In this document: positions 1-8,610 of the stretch, one piece after another | Numbering within the stretch: position 1 is the stretch's first letter | Layout: the number at the start of each line of letters is the position of its first letter | Assembly (NCBI GenBank): GCA_964447285.1 | Contig: CAYURO010000002.1 | Coordinates: forward strand, 201,580-265,579 | Length of the DNA: 64,000 bases | Direction of reading: 5' to 3' | DNA from: CAJBNH01 sp964447285 | GTDB taxonomy: Bacteria > Myxococcota_A > UBA9042 | The notes under the pieces: model-generated | What the model was told of the DNA's origin: nothing | The model's input: only the letters and a program-made list of their open reading frames with translations | Database searches by the model: none | Program-made: the position numbers and the translations under genes

Positions 1-2
1 CG

Positions 3-746
3 CTGCGTCCCTTCCTCTTGATCCAGTCACGCGACCCCGAGGACCTGATGCGGGGCCATGAAGTGGCCTGTTTTTGCAAGGCAATGGGCATCCGCGCCGA
101 CGAGCTTCGGGTGGTGGACGCACTGGAACGCCTGCCGACGCAAGCGGAGCTGGACGGGGCGGCAGGGATCCTGTTCGGCGGTTCAGGCGAATACAGCTGT
201 CTGGACGGCCACTTGTGGATCGAGCGGCTGGTCGACTTTCTGCGCGACGAGATCCTGCCGCGCAGTGACCGCCCCACGTTTGCCGCCTGCTTCGGCTTTC
301 AGCTGCTGGTGCGGGCTTCCGGCGGCGAGATGATCCGGGACCCCGAACACACCGAGCTGGGCACGTTTGACCTGACGCTGACGGATGCCGGCCGCGCGGA
401 TCCGCTGTTCCACAGTGTTCCCTTGGGGTTCGCCGCGCAGGTCGGGCACCAGGACCGCGCCACCCGCTATGGCCCCGGGCTGACCAACCTCGCCAGCTCG
501 CCCCTGTGCCCGCTGCACGCCTGCAAGGCCGACGGCAAGCCGATCTGGGCCACGCAGTTCCACCCGGAGCTTGGGGCTGAGGACGTGCGCGACCGCTACT
601 ACACCTACGCCGCCAAGTACCGGCCGGGTGTGGTCGATCCGGCTGAGCATCTGGCATTCGAGCGGGCGCTGCGACCCACCGTCGAGGCCTCGACCCTGCT
701 GCCCGCGTTCGTCGCCTGGGTGCGGGGGCAAGGCAAGACTCCGTAG
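3..746 (+). CDS. Class I glutamine amidotransferase (5' end cut by window)
   Basis: Glutamine amidotransferase-type hydrolase, which releases ammonia from glutamine or cleaves a gamma-glutamyl bond. Seen: a nucleophile elbow AACFGF with the Cys codon at 288-290, and the His/Glu pair in TQFHPEL near the C-terminus, which completes the class I triad. The frame is open to the window edge, and the residues before the TTG at position 18 (LRPFL) look like the usual start of this family, so the true start probably lies just upstream. About 248 residues are visible, near full length. It is separated only by a small lipoprotein and a Cys-cluster gene from a group of ATP-grasp ligases and may supply ammonia or process a gamma-glutamyl product for them (inference). 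Confidence 0.85.
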   Translation: MRPFLLIQSRDPEDLMRGHEVACFCKAMGIRADELRVVDALERLPTQAELDGAAGILFGGSGEYSCLDGHLWIERLVDFLRDEILPRSDRPTFAACFGFQLLVRASGGEMIRDPEHTELGTFDLTLTDAGRADPLFHSVPLGFAAQVGHQDRATRYGPGLTNLASSPLCPLHACKADGKPIWATQFHPELGAEDVRDRYYTYAAKYRPGVVDPAEHLAFERALRPTVEASTLLPAFVAWVRGQGKTP

Positions 747-828
747 CCCCGACAATGCGTTGTGAACCTTCGCGGAAAGCGTATGGTGCATCGGCTGGTC
801 ATGGTCCGGCCGATGGCGAGGCCCCGCG

Positions 829-1170
829 ATGAAGACGACCGCTTGCCTGCTGATCCTTTGCGTGATGGGCATCGCCGCGTGCCAGACCGACTGCGACACC
901 GTCGAGACCCGCAAGCGCATCGACAGTCTGGCCGCCAGCTTGGACGACTGCACCGCCGACGCCCAGTGCGTGGTCGTGTCGGACGCCACGCCATGCAACG
1001 CGGGCTGCGGCATCGCGATCCACGTGCAGAACAAGGCAGCGTTCTCGAGCGGCCTGGCCAGCATCGTCGCCGACATCTGCACCACCTGCTCGGGCGCCAG
1101 CTCGGCCAGCTGCGTCGCGCCCGAACCAGCGTGTGTCGAAGGGACCTGCGTGTACCGGAAAACGCTCTGA
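829..1170 (+). CDS. Small Cys-rich lipoprotein, paralogue of domains at 62923-63846
   Basis: 113-residue exported protein. A short hydrophobic signal ends in a lipobox (GIAAC, Cys18), so it is predicted to be lipidated. The mature part has about ten Cys and the pattern DC-x-ADAQC ... CNAGCGIAI ... C-VEGTCVY. The same pattern (DC-x-H ... CQGTCGVAI ... CVDQRCVY) occurs twice in the large lipoprotein at 62923-63846, so this is a single-domain member of a local Cys-rich family. A GAGG-like ribosome site lies in the bases just before the ATG. Function unknown; the even Cys content suggests a disulfide-stabilised extracytoplasmic domain. Confidence 0.75.
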   Translation: MKTTACLLILCVMGIAACQTDCDTVETRKRIDSLAASLDDCTADAQCVVVSDATPCNAGCGIAIHVQNKAAFSSGLASIVADICTTCSGASSASCVAPEPACVEGTCVYRKTL

Positions 1171-1218
1171 TTCAAGTCAGTTCGATGGCCTGCCGGATGC
1201 AATCACCGGACGGCCGCT

Positions 1219-1752
1219 TCACGGTTCGAGGACCCCGCGAACCGTCAACGAGAACCGCTGACCAGCACCGTCTGCGTCGAACCGCCGATTCACGACATAC
1301 AGAATCGTATTGAGCGTCTCGACATCGATGCAGTCGCCGGCAGCCAGCGCCGCCAGGTCCACGCCCGCGAAGTTCAGCGGACACACGTCCAGCCGCGCCG
1401 CCTGCTGCAACGTCACGCGCACCGGCGCGCCGTGGCTGCGGCAGATCACCGGCCGGGCGTCGTACACCAGACACTTCCCCTGCGCGTCCAAGAAGTTGCA
1501 GCGGGTGTCGGCGTGGGGCCGCTGGCGCTCCAGGTCCTGCAGCGCCTGCTCCAGCCCCAGCGTGTTGCGGATGTGCTCTGCCAGCCGCGCCTGCTCGACC
1601 CGCGACACCGTCAGTCCCGGCGCGCAGCAGGCGTGGCAGCCCAGGCGGCACTGAAACTGGTCGGCGTGCCTGTCGTGGATCTCGGTGAACTTGGCGTCGA
1701 CCTTGGCCAGCACCGCCAAGTACTCGTTCAGCCTCTGGTTCCTGTCAGGCAT
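1219..1752 (-). CDS. YkgJ-family cysteine-cluster protein
   Basis: 177 residues of the YkgJ/UPF0153 family, thought to bind zinc or an iron-sulfur cluster through conserved Cys. Seen: an N-terminal CRLGCHACC cluster and a second set, RCNFLDAQGKCLVYDARPVICR, which I locate around residues 83-105. This spacing is diagnostic for the family; the biochemical role is unknown. It is the last gene of a minus-strand run, starting 15 bases after the stop of the ATP-grasp gene at 1768-2985, so it is probably co-transcribed with two ATP-grasp ligases. A DUF3109-like relative is at 44064-44663. Confidence 0.85.
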   Translation of the reverse strand: MPDRNQRLNEYLAVLAKVDAKFTEIHDRHADQFQCRLGCHACCAPGLTVSRVEQARLAEHIRNTLGLEQALQDLERQRPHADTRCNFLDAQGKCLVYDARPVICRSHGAPVRVTLQQAARLDVCPLNFAGVDLAALAAGDCIDVETLNTILYVVNRRFDADGAGQRFSLTVRGVLEP

Positions 1753-1767
1753 CGCGTTCCTTGCCCG

Positions 1768-2985
1768 TCAGCCGGCGATCAGGTGCACGTCCTGCACCAG
1801 CAGGTGCATCATCGCCTCACAGGTCCGCAGGTCCGGGTGGCGCACGATCAGGCAGCCGTCGGACAGCAGCGTCTGCTTCCAGTCGCGGCGCGGCGTGCCG
1901 ATGGGCAGCAGCTCGTCGGCGACCAGCCACTCTCCCAGCGCCCGGCGCGCGTGGTCCATGCCGTGAATTTCCCGAATACGCCCCTGCCCTTGCGCGCGCT
2001 TGAAGACCGCGGCGACGTGGTAGCGGCGGTGAATCGGCGCCTCGAACGTCCGCCAGCACGCCACCCGCGCCCACTCGCGGTAGACGTCAAAATCATTGGC
2101 GTAATTCATCTGATCGACCAGCCGAGCGCCGGGCGGACGGGCGGCAATCTCGCCGAACACCAGCTCGCCGTTGGGCTTGCGGAACCACTCCATGTGCGTG
2201 AAGCCGGTGCCCATGCCCATCGCCTTGAGCACAGAGCGTCCGAAGGCCACCGCGTCCTCCAGCGCTGGCTGATGCGGATCGCGCAACACGATCTGCGCGG
2301 GGCTGACCCACTCGTTGCTGCGGGCCTCCAGCGGCCGCGGTCGGTACCAGGCGATGCTGTCGAACAGGGGCTCGCCATCGACGCTGACCGTGTCGTAGGT
2401 GTACTCCTGACCGTCGATGTACTCCTCAATGCTCGCTTCCGGCAGGTGACCCAGCTTCTGCAGCGTGGCCTCCAGTTCCTTGGCGTCGTCCACGCGGTAC
2501 GTGTCGGCCGAGCCAGCGCCGGCAATCGGCTTGAGCACCAGCGGAAACCCTATGATTTCCGCGGCCTCTCTCGCCTCGTTGGCCGTGTGCACCCGGGCAT
2601 TGTGTGGCACCCGCAGCCCCGCCGCCGCCACCCGCTGCTTCATGATCGGCTTGTCGCGAAAGGCGATGGCGTCCTGAACGCCCTGCCCCGGCAGCCCCAG
2701 CGCCTCGCGCAGCTGAGCAGCCACGACCACGCACGGCTCCCACAGACACTCGATTTGGTCAGGCTGCAGGCGGCGCAGGTCCGGCAGAGCGTCTCGGACG
2801 GCGGCATCGCCGGCGTGCAGGCTGAGGATCTGGATGTAACCGCTCAGGTATTGGCGGGTCTCCGCCGGGATCGACTCCAGTGGCACATCGCCCAGACCGT
2901 GGACCTGCACCCCCACCTCAGCAAGACCGCGAACAAAGCGGGGCATCTCGAGCGGAAAGTGCGGCGAGAAGAAGACGACCTTCAT
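1768..2985 (-). CDS. ATP-grasp ligase, paralogue A
   Basis: 405 residues. ATP-grasp enzymes couple ATP hydrolysis to carboxylate-amine (or thiol) bond formation through an acylphosphate. Seen: a Rossmann-like preATP-grasp N-terminus (VVFFSPHFP), DKPIMK at 111-116, the ATP-binding loop VLKPIAGAGS at 150-159, IEEYIDGQE at 186-194, THMEWF at 263-268 and the metal-binding GEIAARPPGAR at 278-288. The start at 2985 was preferred to an upstream one because MKVVFFSPHFP matches the family N-terminus. It lies 69 bases after paralogue B and shares THMEWF...E(I)-ARPPG with B and with the gene at 17450. Substrates are unknown; L-amino-acid or peptide ligation is the likeliest general chemistry. Confidence 0.85.
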   Translation of the reverse strand: MKVVFFSPHFPLEMPRFVRGLAEVGVQVHGLGDVPLESIPAETRQYLSGYIQILSLHAGDAAVRDALPDLRRLQPDQIECLWEPCVVVAAQLREALGLPGQGVQDAIAFRDKPIMKQRVAAAGLRVPHNARVHTANEAREAAEIIGFPLVLKPIAGAGSADTYRVDDAKELEATLQKLGHLPEASIEEYIDGQEYTYDTVSVDGEPLFDSIAWYRPRPLEARSNEWVSPAQIVLRDPHQPALEDAVAFGRSVLKAMGMGTGFTHMEWFRKPNGELVFGEIAARPPGARLVDQMNYANDFDVYREWARVACWRTFEAPIHRRYHVAAVFKRAQGQGRIREIHGMDHARRALGEWLVADELLPIGTPRRDWKQTLLSDGCLIVRHPDLRTCEAMMHLLVQDVHLIAG

Positions 2986-3054
2986 GTGCGTTATCCGTGC
3001 ACCAAGCAGGCGCAAAACAGGCGTATCGTGTGCGTGAAGCGTGCTTTGCCGGGG

Positions 3055-4275
3055 CTAGCGCGCGTGGACGTGCAGCGTGCGGCCAACGTGGTCCAACATC
3101 CCGCGCAGGATGTCGAAGTCGTCGTGACGCATCCGCAGCCAGGCGTTGGCCATGTAGCCTGCCTCAACCGGTTGGGTGGGCGTTCCCGGCGGCGGCAGGT
3201 GGGCGTCCATGATCCACGGCCCCAGGTCGCGCCACACGTCTTCCGCCCCCGAGTAGCCGACGATGTGCCCGTCGCGGTCGGGACGCAGCGCAATCATGCC
3301 CGCCGCATAGTTGCGTGAGGGCCGCTGATCGACCTTGCCATGCGTCACGGCCATCGCCCACTCGCGGTACAGGTCGAACTCGTTCGCGTGGCTGTACATG
3401 TCCCAGGTGCAAACCCCGGGTGGCCGCGCGCCGATCTCGCTGAACTTCAAGCCCTTGGGGCCGAAGAACCACTCCATGTGCGTCGCCGTCGTGCCCAACC
3501 CCAGGTGCTGGATGACCTCGCGCCCCATCGCCCGCAGCTCGTCATAGCCACCGAAGTCGATCCGGTTGGTGGTGATGATCTGCGGGGAGATCCAGCGGGT
3601 CCGCATCGCCTCAAGCACGTTGGGGTAGTAGTGCGAGATGAACTCGTGCTGCACCACGCCGCCGACCGTCAGGGTGTCGTAGAAGCCCTCGTGGCCCTCG
3701 ATGTACTCCTCGATGGCGACCGACTGCCCGCGGTCCAGACCACACGCGTGCGCTGCCGCTCCCATTTCTTCTGGCGAATCGACCCGCACCGTGTCGGCCG
3801 CACCGGCTCCGGCGCGCGGCTTGAGGATGATCGGATAGCCGACCTCGCGAGCAAAGGCGACCGCCGCCTCGATCGACTCGACCGAGTCGGACCGCGCGCA
3901 GGCAATCTTGTGGTCGCGCAGAAACGACTTCATGGTGGGCTTGTCGCGACACAGGATGGCATTTTGGACGGAGAGTCCAGGAATTCCGGTCAGTTCACGA
4001 ACGCGAGCGGCGGCCAGGATGTGCGACTCGATGGTGACTTCCAGTCGGTCGACCCACCCTCGACGCTGGATGCGGCGCACGGCCCCCAGCAAGGCTTCTT
4101 CGTCACAGACCGACGACACCTGCTCGTAAGCATCGAGCCAGCCTCGCAATTCGCCATCCAGGTGTTCGGCCGCTGCCTCGCCGATGCCGGTCACCCAGGC
4201 GCCGACCGACTTCAAGGCACGCGCGAACTGGCGCTGGTTGGCAGGAAAGTGCGGGGCGATGAGGATCACATGCAT
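3055..4275 (-). CDS. ATP-grasp ligase, paralogue B
   Basis: 406 residues, homologous along its whole length to its neighbour at 1768-2985. Seen: N-terminal HVILIAPHFP, DKPTMK (111-116), ILKPRAGAGA (around 150), IEEYIEGHE (around 188), THMEWF (265-270) and SEIGARPPG (279-287). The open frame extends much further upstream, but the conserved N-terminus begins at the ATG at 4275, and the extension runs through the divergent intergenic region and the S51-like gene in a non-coding frame. It is first gene of the minus-strand group, divergent from the S51-like/esterase pair. A tandem pair of diverged ligases suggests two successive couplings on related substrates (inference). Confidence 0.85.
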   Translation of the reverse strand: MHVILIAPHFPANQRQFARALKSVGAWVTGIGEAAAEHLDGELRGWLDAYEQVSSVCDEEALLGAVRRIQRRGWVDRLEVTIESHILAAARVRELTGIPGLSVQNAILCRDKPTMKSFLRDHKIACARSDSVESIEAAVAFAREVGYPIILKPRAGAGAADTVRVDSPEEMGAAAHACGLDRGQSVAIEEYIEGHEGFYDTLTVGGVVQHEFISHYYPNVLEAMRTRWISPQIITTNRIDFGGYDELRAMGREVIQHLGLGTTATHMEWFFGPKGLKFSEIGARPPGVCTWDMYSHANEFDLYREWAMAVTHGKVDQRPSRNYAAGMIALRPDRDGHIVGYSGAEDVWRDLGPWIMDAHLPPPGTPTQPVEAGYMANAWLRMRHDDFDILRGMLDHVGRTLHVHAR

Positions 4276-4446
4276 GACGGGCAGCCTCCTGATGCAGCAA
4301 ACGGAACCGCGAGGGGGGATCGCCGGGAACGCTGAAGTCTGGCACAGTGTCCCGCGACGGGCCAGCGGGGACATGCTCCGCTGGTGTGCGGGCGAGGCCC
4401 CGACGCCGGTACCAGTCGCTACCCTCCCAAGAAATCGAACGGTTGC
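4276..4446. promoter_or_regulatory. Divergent promoter region of the ligase/hydrolase cluster
   Basis: 171 bases between the ATG of ATP-grasp B (minus) and the ATG of the S51-like hydrolase (plus). Both transcripts must start here or within the genes. I see no clear -35/-10 or sigma-54 match. The shared region implies co-regulation of the two arms. Confidence 0.5.
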
Positions 4447-5463
4447 ATGACCCAAGCCTCCCTTCCCCCTTCGACACCCTCTGACGACACGCCGCCACGC
4501 GTGCTTCTGGGACCGCAGCGCACGATCATCACGGCCCCCGCAGAGCTGGATCGCTTCGGCGATACCGGGCGGGTCGCGGTCATCACCGCAGGCTGGCAAG
4601 AGCGTGAGGCTGAGGACGACGACCTTGCCGAGGCGCTGGGCGGCCGCACGTTGAACCTGCGCCTGCACGCGCGCTGCGAGGCCGTGTTTGCTCAGGACCG
4701 CGAGCTGTTCGCTGCCCACCGCAAGCGTCAGGACCGCCTGCGCCAGATGCAGGAGCTGTATAACGTGCGCCTGGACCACGCGCTGGGTGCCGCCTTGGCC
4801 CTCTCGCAGCGGTCCGAGCCCCCCGAGGTGCTGGCGCCCGAGCTCGACGCGGCCGTGGAAGCGGTCCGGACCATCGACGACGGTCACCTGGCACGAATCA
4901 ACGAAGTGCACGCGGACTTCCAGCACCGGGTCAAGCCCGACGAGCGACCGGCGCTGACCCGCCAGCGGGAAGAGCTGTGCCGGCTGGTACGGCAGTGCAC
5001 TGCGGTTGCCGTCGCGGGGGGCCACGTCTCTACCCTGCTGAATCGGATGCGGCTGCTGGACATGAGCGCGTGTCTGCGCGGCCGACCCATCGTGGCGTGG
5101 TCGGCGGGTGCCATGATCATGACCGAGCGCGTGATCCTGTTCCACGACCGCCCACCGGAGGGCCCGGGCAACTCTGAGCTGCTGGACGCGGGACTGGGTC
5201 TGGTCCCGGGAGTCGTGGCCCTGCCCCACGCGACACTGCGGCTGCGGACCGACGACCTTCGGCGCATGTCGTTGAAATCACGACGTCATAGCCCGGCTGC
5301 GTGCGTGATTCTGGACGGCGGTGATGGCGTGACCTGGCATCAGGGACGACTGACCGCGCGCCCCCAGACCCGTGTCATCCGTCGGGATGGCCACATGGTC
5401 CACGTCGACTCCTGGTTGCGCGGAGAGGTCCCGTGGGATGCCCAGGGAGGCACCACCGCATGA
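4447..5463 (+). CDS. S51 / cyanophycinase-like type 1 amidotransferase-fold hydrolase
   Basis: 338 residues. Peptidase family S51 includes cyanophycinase and dipeptidase E, serine hydrolases that cleave unusual Asp-containing peptides. Seen: a VAVAGGHV segment resembling the GG loop of the family and a nucleophile elbow AWSAGAM with Ser219. A long, Arg/Glu-rich helical insertion (about residues 85-175) precedes the catalytic segment, making it larger than a minimal S51 enzyme. The ATG at 4447 is chosen because upstream sequence in frame is intergenic in character. The stop overlaps the start of the esterase by four bases (ATGA), so translation is coupled. It could cleave the product of the adjacent ligases or be a non-peptidase amidohydrolase. 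Confidence 0.72.
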   Translation: MTQASLPPSTPSDDTPPRVLLGPQRTIITAPAELDRFGDTGRVAVITAGWQEREAEDDDLAEALGGRTLNLRLHARCEAVFAQDRELFAAHRKRQDRLRQMQELYNVRLDHALGAALALSQRSEPPEVLAPELDAAVEAVRTIDDGHLARINEVHADFQHRVKPDERPALTRQREELCRLVRQCTAVAVAGGHVSTLLNRMRLLDMSACLRGRPIVAWSAGAMIMTERVILFHDRPPEGPGNSELLDAGLGLVPGVVALPHATLRLRTDDLRRMSLKSRRHSPAACVILDGGDGVTWHQGRLTARPQTRVIRRDGHMVHVDSWLRGEVPWDAQGGTTA

Positions 5464-6596
5464 TCCTCTCCATCCACCAATTCGAGCGCCGTCCGCTGTT
5501 GGACGTGAGTTCCGTCGATGCCTTTCTGGCGAACCGGACCTTTCCCATCATCGAGGGGCTGCACGCGACGTTTGTGTTTCGCGGTGAAGCTGAGCGGGTC
5601 AACCTGCGCCACTGGGTGTACGGCTTGCCGGCAGAGCAACCGTTCAAGCGCATCTTGGGCACCGACCTGTGGTTTCTGGTCATCGATCTGCCGAAGCGCA
5701 GCCGCGTCGAGTACAAGCTCGAGGTGGTCCGCGGTGGAAATGGCCAGTGGCAGCTCGACCCGCTGAACCCGCGCATCGCCCACGACCCGTTCGGCGCGAA
5801 TTCCGTCTGCCAAGGGGATGGTTATGAGCCGCCAGAGTGGACGGAGCCGGATCCAGACGCGCGCCAGGGTCAGCTGGTCGACGCCATGCTGCCGAACACG
5901 CCGTGGGGCCAATCACGACCGCTGACGCTGTATCTGCCCGCGCGCTACCGCGAGACCCGCCGCTATCCGCTGTTGGTGGTGCACGACGGTGGCGACTACC
6001 TGCGCTATGCACGGCTCAAGACGGTGCTGGACAACCTGATCCACCGTCTGGAAGTGCAGCCTGTGATCGTGGCCCTGACGCACCCCAAGGACCGGCTGGT
6101 CGAGTACCCCAACGACCCGCGACACGCTGCGTTCATCGTCGAGCATGTGCTGCCGTTCGTCGAAAGCCGCTTTCCGCTCTACAAGGTCCCGGCGGCGCGC
6201 TGCCTGATGGGCGCGAGCTTCGGTGGCGTGGCGGCGCTGTCCACGGCCTGGCGCAATCCGGGCGTGTTCGGGCGGCTGCTGCTGCAGTCGGGGTCGTTCG
6301 CGTTTACGGACATCGGCGAGCAGAAGCGCGGTCCGGCCTTCAATCAGGTCGTGCGGTTCATGAACGAATTCAGAGAGAATCCCGGCCGCCCCAGCGACAA
6401 GGTCTATGTCAGCTGCGGCACCTATGAGTCGCTGATTTACGAAAACCGCTCGATGGTGCCGTTTCTGCAAGCGACCGGCATGGAAGTGCGGTACGACGAG
6501 GCGCGCGACGGCCACAACTGGGAGAACTGGCGTGACCGGCTGCAAGTCGGCTTGAGCTGGCTGTTTCCGGGGCCACTGTGGATGGTGTACGAGTAG
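5460..6596 (+). CDS. Esterase-D/enterochelin-esterase-like alpha/beta hydrolase
   Basis: 378 residues. An N-terminal beta-rich, E-set-like region (about 20-110) is followed by an alpha/beta-hydrolase domain. Seen: strand HDGGDYLRY, nucleophile elbow MGASFGG with Ser near residue 253, and the catalytic His in DGHNWENW near the C-terminus. This layout (E-set plus esterase D) matches Fes-like enterochelin esterases and acyltransferase relatives that hydrolyse ester or peptide-lactone bonds. Its start overlaps the S51-like stop by four bases. A smaller esterase with a similar His motif sits between two ATP-grasp genes at 16688-17431. Confidence 0.85.
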   Translation: MILSIHQFERRPLLDVSSVDAFLANRTFPIIEGLHATFVFRGEAERVNLRHWVYGLPAEQPFKRILGTDLWFLVIDLPKRSRVEYKLEVVRGGNGQWQLDPLNPRIAHDPFGANSVCQGDGYEPPEWTEPDPDARQGQLVDAMLPNTPWGQSRPLTLYLPARYRETRRYPLLVVHDGGDYLRYARLKTVLDNLIHRLEVQPVIVALTHPKDRLVEYPNDPRHAAFIVEHVLPFVESRFPLYKVPAARCLMGASFGGVAALSTAWRNPGVFGRLLLQSGSFAFTDIGEQKRGPAFNQVVRFMNEFRENPGRPSDKVYVSCGTYESLIYENRSMVPFLQATGMEVRYDEARDGHNWENWRDRLQVGLSWLFPGPLWMVYE

Positions 6597-6617
6597 ACGA
6601 CTTCGACTCGCGACACG

Positions 6618-8597
6618 TCAGACCAGCAGCCCGCGGACCTTCGCCAGCAGCTCCGCCGCAGTGAACGGCTTGTGGACGAAGTGGATGTTGGCATCGACCT
6701 CTCCGTCCTCGCCGAAGGCGTCGTCGGTGTAGCCGGACATGTACAGCACCGCGATGTCCGGGCGCGCCTCTTGCAGCTTGCCCGCCAGAGTCTTGCCGTT
6801 CATGCCCGACATGACGACATCGGTCAGCAGCAAGGCGATCCGGGAGCCATGGCGGGCGGCGACCTCCAGCGCGGCCTCCCCGCTCTCCGCCGCCAACACC
6901 ACGTAGCCTGCCGTGGCCAACGTTCTGCACACCACTCGACACAGGGCCGGCTCATCCTCGACGACCAGGACGGTGTGCTCAACAACCTGCAGACTCGCTT
7001 GGACTTTCTGCGGCGAAGTCTCGGCGTCGGTCGGTCGCTGTCGCAGGGGCAAGCACACCCGAAACGTCGTCCCCTCCCCAAGGACACTCTCGACCAGAAT
7101 GGTGCCGCCGCTTTGCTTTGCGATGCCATATGCGCTGGCAAGGGCCATACCATCGCTGCGGTGGGTGCCCGGGACGACATAGAACGGGTCGAAGATGCGC
7201 GCCATGGTCGCCTCGTCCATCCCCGCGCCGGTGTCGCGGAACACGAGGACGGCATAGGGCCCGGGCTGCAGATCGCCGTGTGCGACGCCGGTGTCGGCCG
7301 GCACCTCCATGTACGACGACTCCAGGTCCAGTCGTCCGCCGTCCGGCATGGCGTCGCGTGCGTTGGCGACCAGGCCGAGGATCAACTGCGCCAGCTGGCT
7401 GGGGTCCGCCTCAGCCCAGCCCAAGTCAGAGGCAGGAGTCTTCACGAATTCAATTGCGGGTCCAAGGAGTTGCAGTATCTTCCCGTCCAATTGGGCCAAC
7501 TCCGCGTGAAGATGCAAAAGCCGGGGCTGGCCCGTGCGTCTTCTGCCCAGCGACTGCAGTCGGCTGGTCAGGTTGGCCGCGCGGTTGGCGGCGGACCGGA
7601 CCTCCGTCAGGTAGTCCTGCACCTGAGTTTGCCCTGCGACTTCGTCCATCGCGAACGCCGTGTAATTCAAGATCAGCGAAAGCAGGTTGTTGAAGTCGTG
7701 TGCAACGCCACCGGCAATCCGGCCAAGGCCTTCCATCTTTTGGGCTTGCAGCAGCTGGGCCGCAACCTCGACCTCTCTCGACACGTCCCGCTTGACCGCC
7801 ACGAAGCTCGAGACGACGCCGTCTGCGTCTCGCACGGGCGCGATGGTCGACTCTTCCGTGTACAAGGTGCCGTTCTTCTTCCTGTTCACGAGCCGCCCGC
7901 GCCAGGTATGGCCACTGGTGACGGCCGCCCAAAGCTGTGAGTAAACCGACGCGTCCTGCCGGCCGCTCTTCAGCAGCCGGGGATTCTGGCCCAACGCTTC
8001 GTCTCGCGAGTAGCCCGTAATGGTCTCGAACGCCGGATTGACGTACAGGATCGTGCCTTGGGTGTCGGTAACCACAACCATCTCGCCGGCCTGCTCGATC
8101 GCCGCCGTCAGCCGCTCCCGCACCCGGAGTTCCTGCTGCAATTGCTCGGTTCGCTCGGTGACCTGCTCCTCCAGCTGCTGGCGCTGCCTCTGACCCGCCC
8201 GGCGCGAGGCCTTGATCCTCGCCATCGCGCGGACCTGAGCAATCAGCTCGATGTCGTCGATTGGCTTGGAGAGGAACCCCTCCGCCCCGACCTCCAGCGC
8301 CCGGACACGGCTCTCGCGGTCGGTGCGCGCCGCGGTCAGGAACAGGACCGGGATGTCGCGCAACCCCTCCTCCGCCTTCAGCAACGTGCACACCTCGAAT
8401 CCGTCCATGCCAGGCATCCGGATGTCCAGAAGGATGGCGTCCGGGTCGTTCGCACGGGCAAGCGCGATTCCCGCGGGTCCGTCTGTTGCGGTCGACATGC
8501 GGCAGCTCGGCAGCGCGTCGGCAAGCATCGCTTCCAGCACCACCAAGTTGTCCGGATTGTCGTCGACCGCCAGGATGATCAAGGAGTTCGTTCCCAA
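6618..8597 (-). CDS. Hybrid histidine kinase: REC-PAS-HisKA-HATPase-REC
   Basis: 659 residues, cytoplasmic (no transmembrane segment). Order: REC with Asp58 and the K of SKP near 111; a coiled coil (about 125-160); PAS (about 165-275); the dimerisation/phosphoacceptor motif GGVAHDFNN with His300; an HATPase domain; and a second REC with Asp593 and HKP. The ATPase N box (LVANARDAM) is good, but the usual GLGLS box reads GMALA, so catalytic activity may be reduced. The TTG start at 8597 is supported by GGAGG six bases upstream. It starts 13 bases after the stop of the kinase at 8611-11586 and is the last gene of the signalling operon. Confidence 0.88.
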   Translation of the reverse strand: MGTNSLIILAVDDNPDNLVVLEAMLADALPSCRMSTATDGPAGIALARANDPDAILLDIRMPGMDGFEVCTLLKAEEGLRDIPVLFLTAARTDRESRVRALEVGAEGFLSKPIDDIELIAQVRAMARIKASRRAGQRQRQQLEEQVTERTEQLQQELRVRERLTAAIEQAGEMVVVTDTQGTILYVNPAFETITGYSRDEALGQNPRLLKSGRQDASVYSQLWAAVTSGHTWRGRLVNRKKNGTLYTEESTIAPVRDADGVVSSFVAVKRDVSREVEVAAQLLQAQKMEGLGRIAGGVAHDFNNLLSLILNYTAFAMDEVAGQTQVQDYLTEVRSAANRAANLTSRLQSLGRRRTGQPRLLHLHAELAQLDGKILQLLGPAIEFVKTPASDLGWAEADPSQLAQLILGLVANARDAMPDGGRLDLESSYMEVPADTGVAHGDLQPGPYAVLVFRDTGAGMDEATMARIFDPFYVVPGTHRSDGMALASAYGIAKQSGGTILVESVLGEGTTFRVCLPLRQRPTDAETSPQKVQASLQVVEHTVLVVEDEPALCRVVCRTLATAGYVVLAAESGEAALEVAARHGSRIALLLTDVVMSGMNGKTLAGKLQEARPDIAVLYMSGYTDDAFGEDGEVDANIHFVHKPFTAAELLAKVRGLLV

Positions 8598-8610
8598 GGC
8601 TGGCCTCCGG

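Noticed and set aside
1432..3318. 628-residue plus-strand open frame
   Set aside because: Antisense to YkgJ and ATP-grasp A; no recognisable motif.
4447..5463. Call as true cyanophycinase
   Set aside because: Only the fold-level SAGA elbow is clear and no cyanophycin synthetase is encoded; kept as S51-like.
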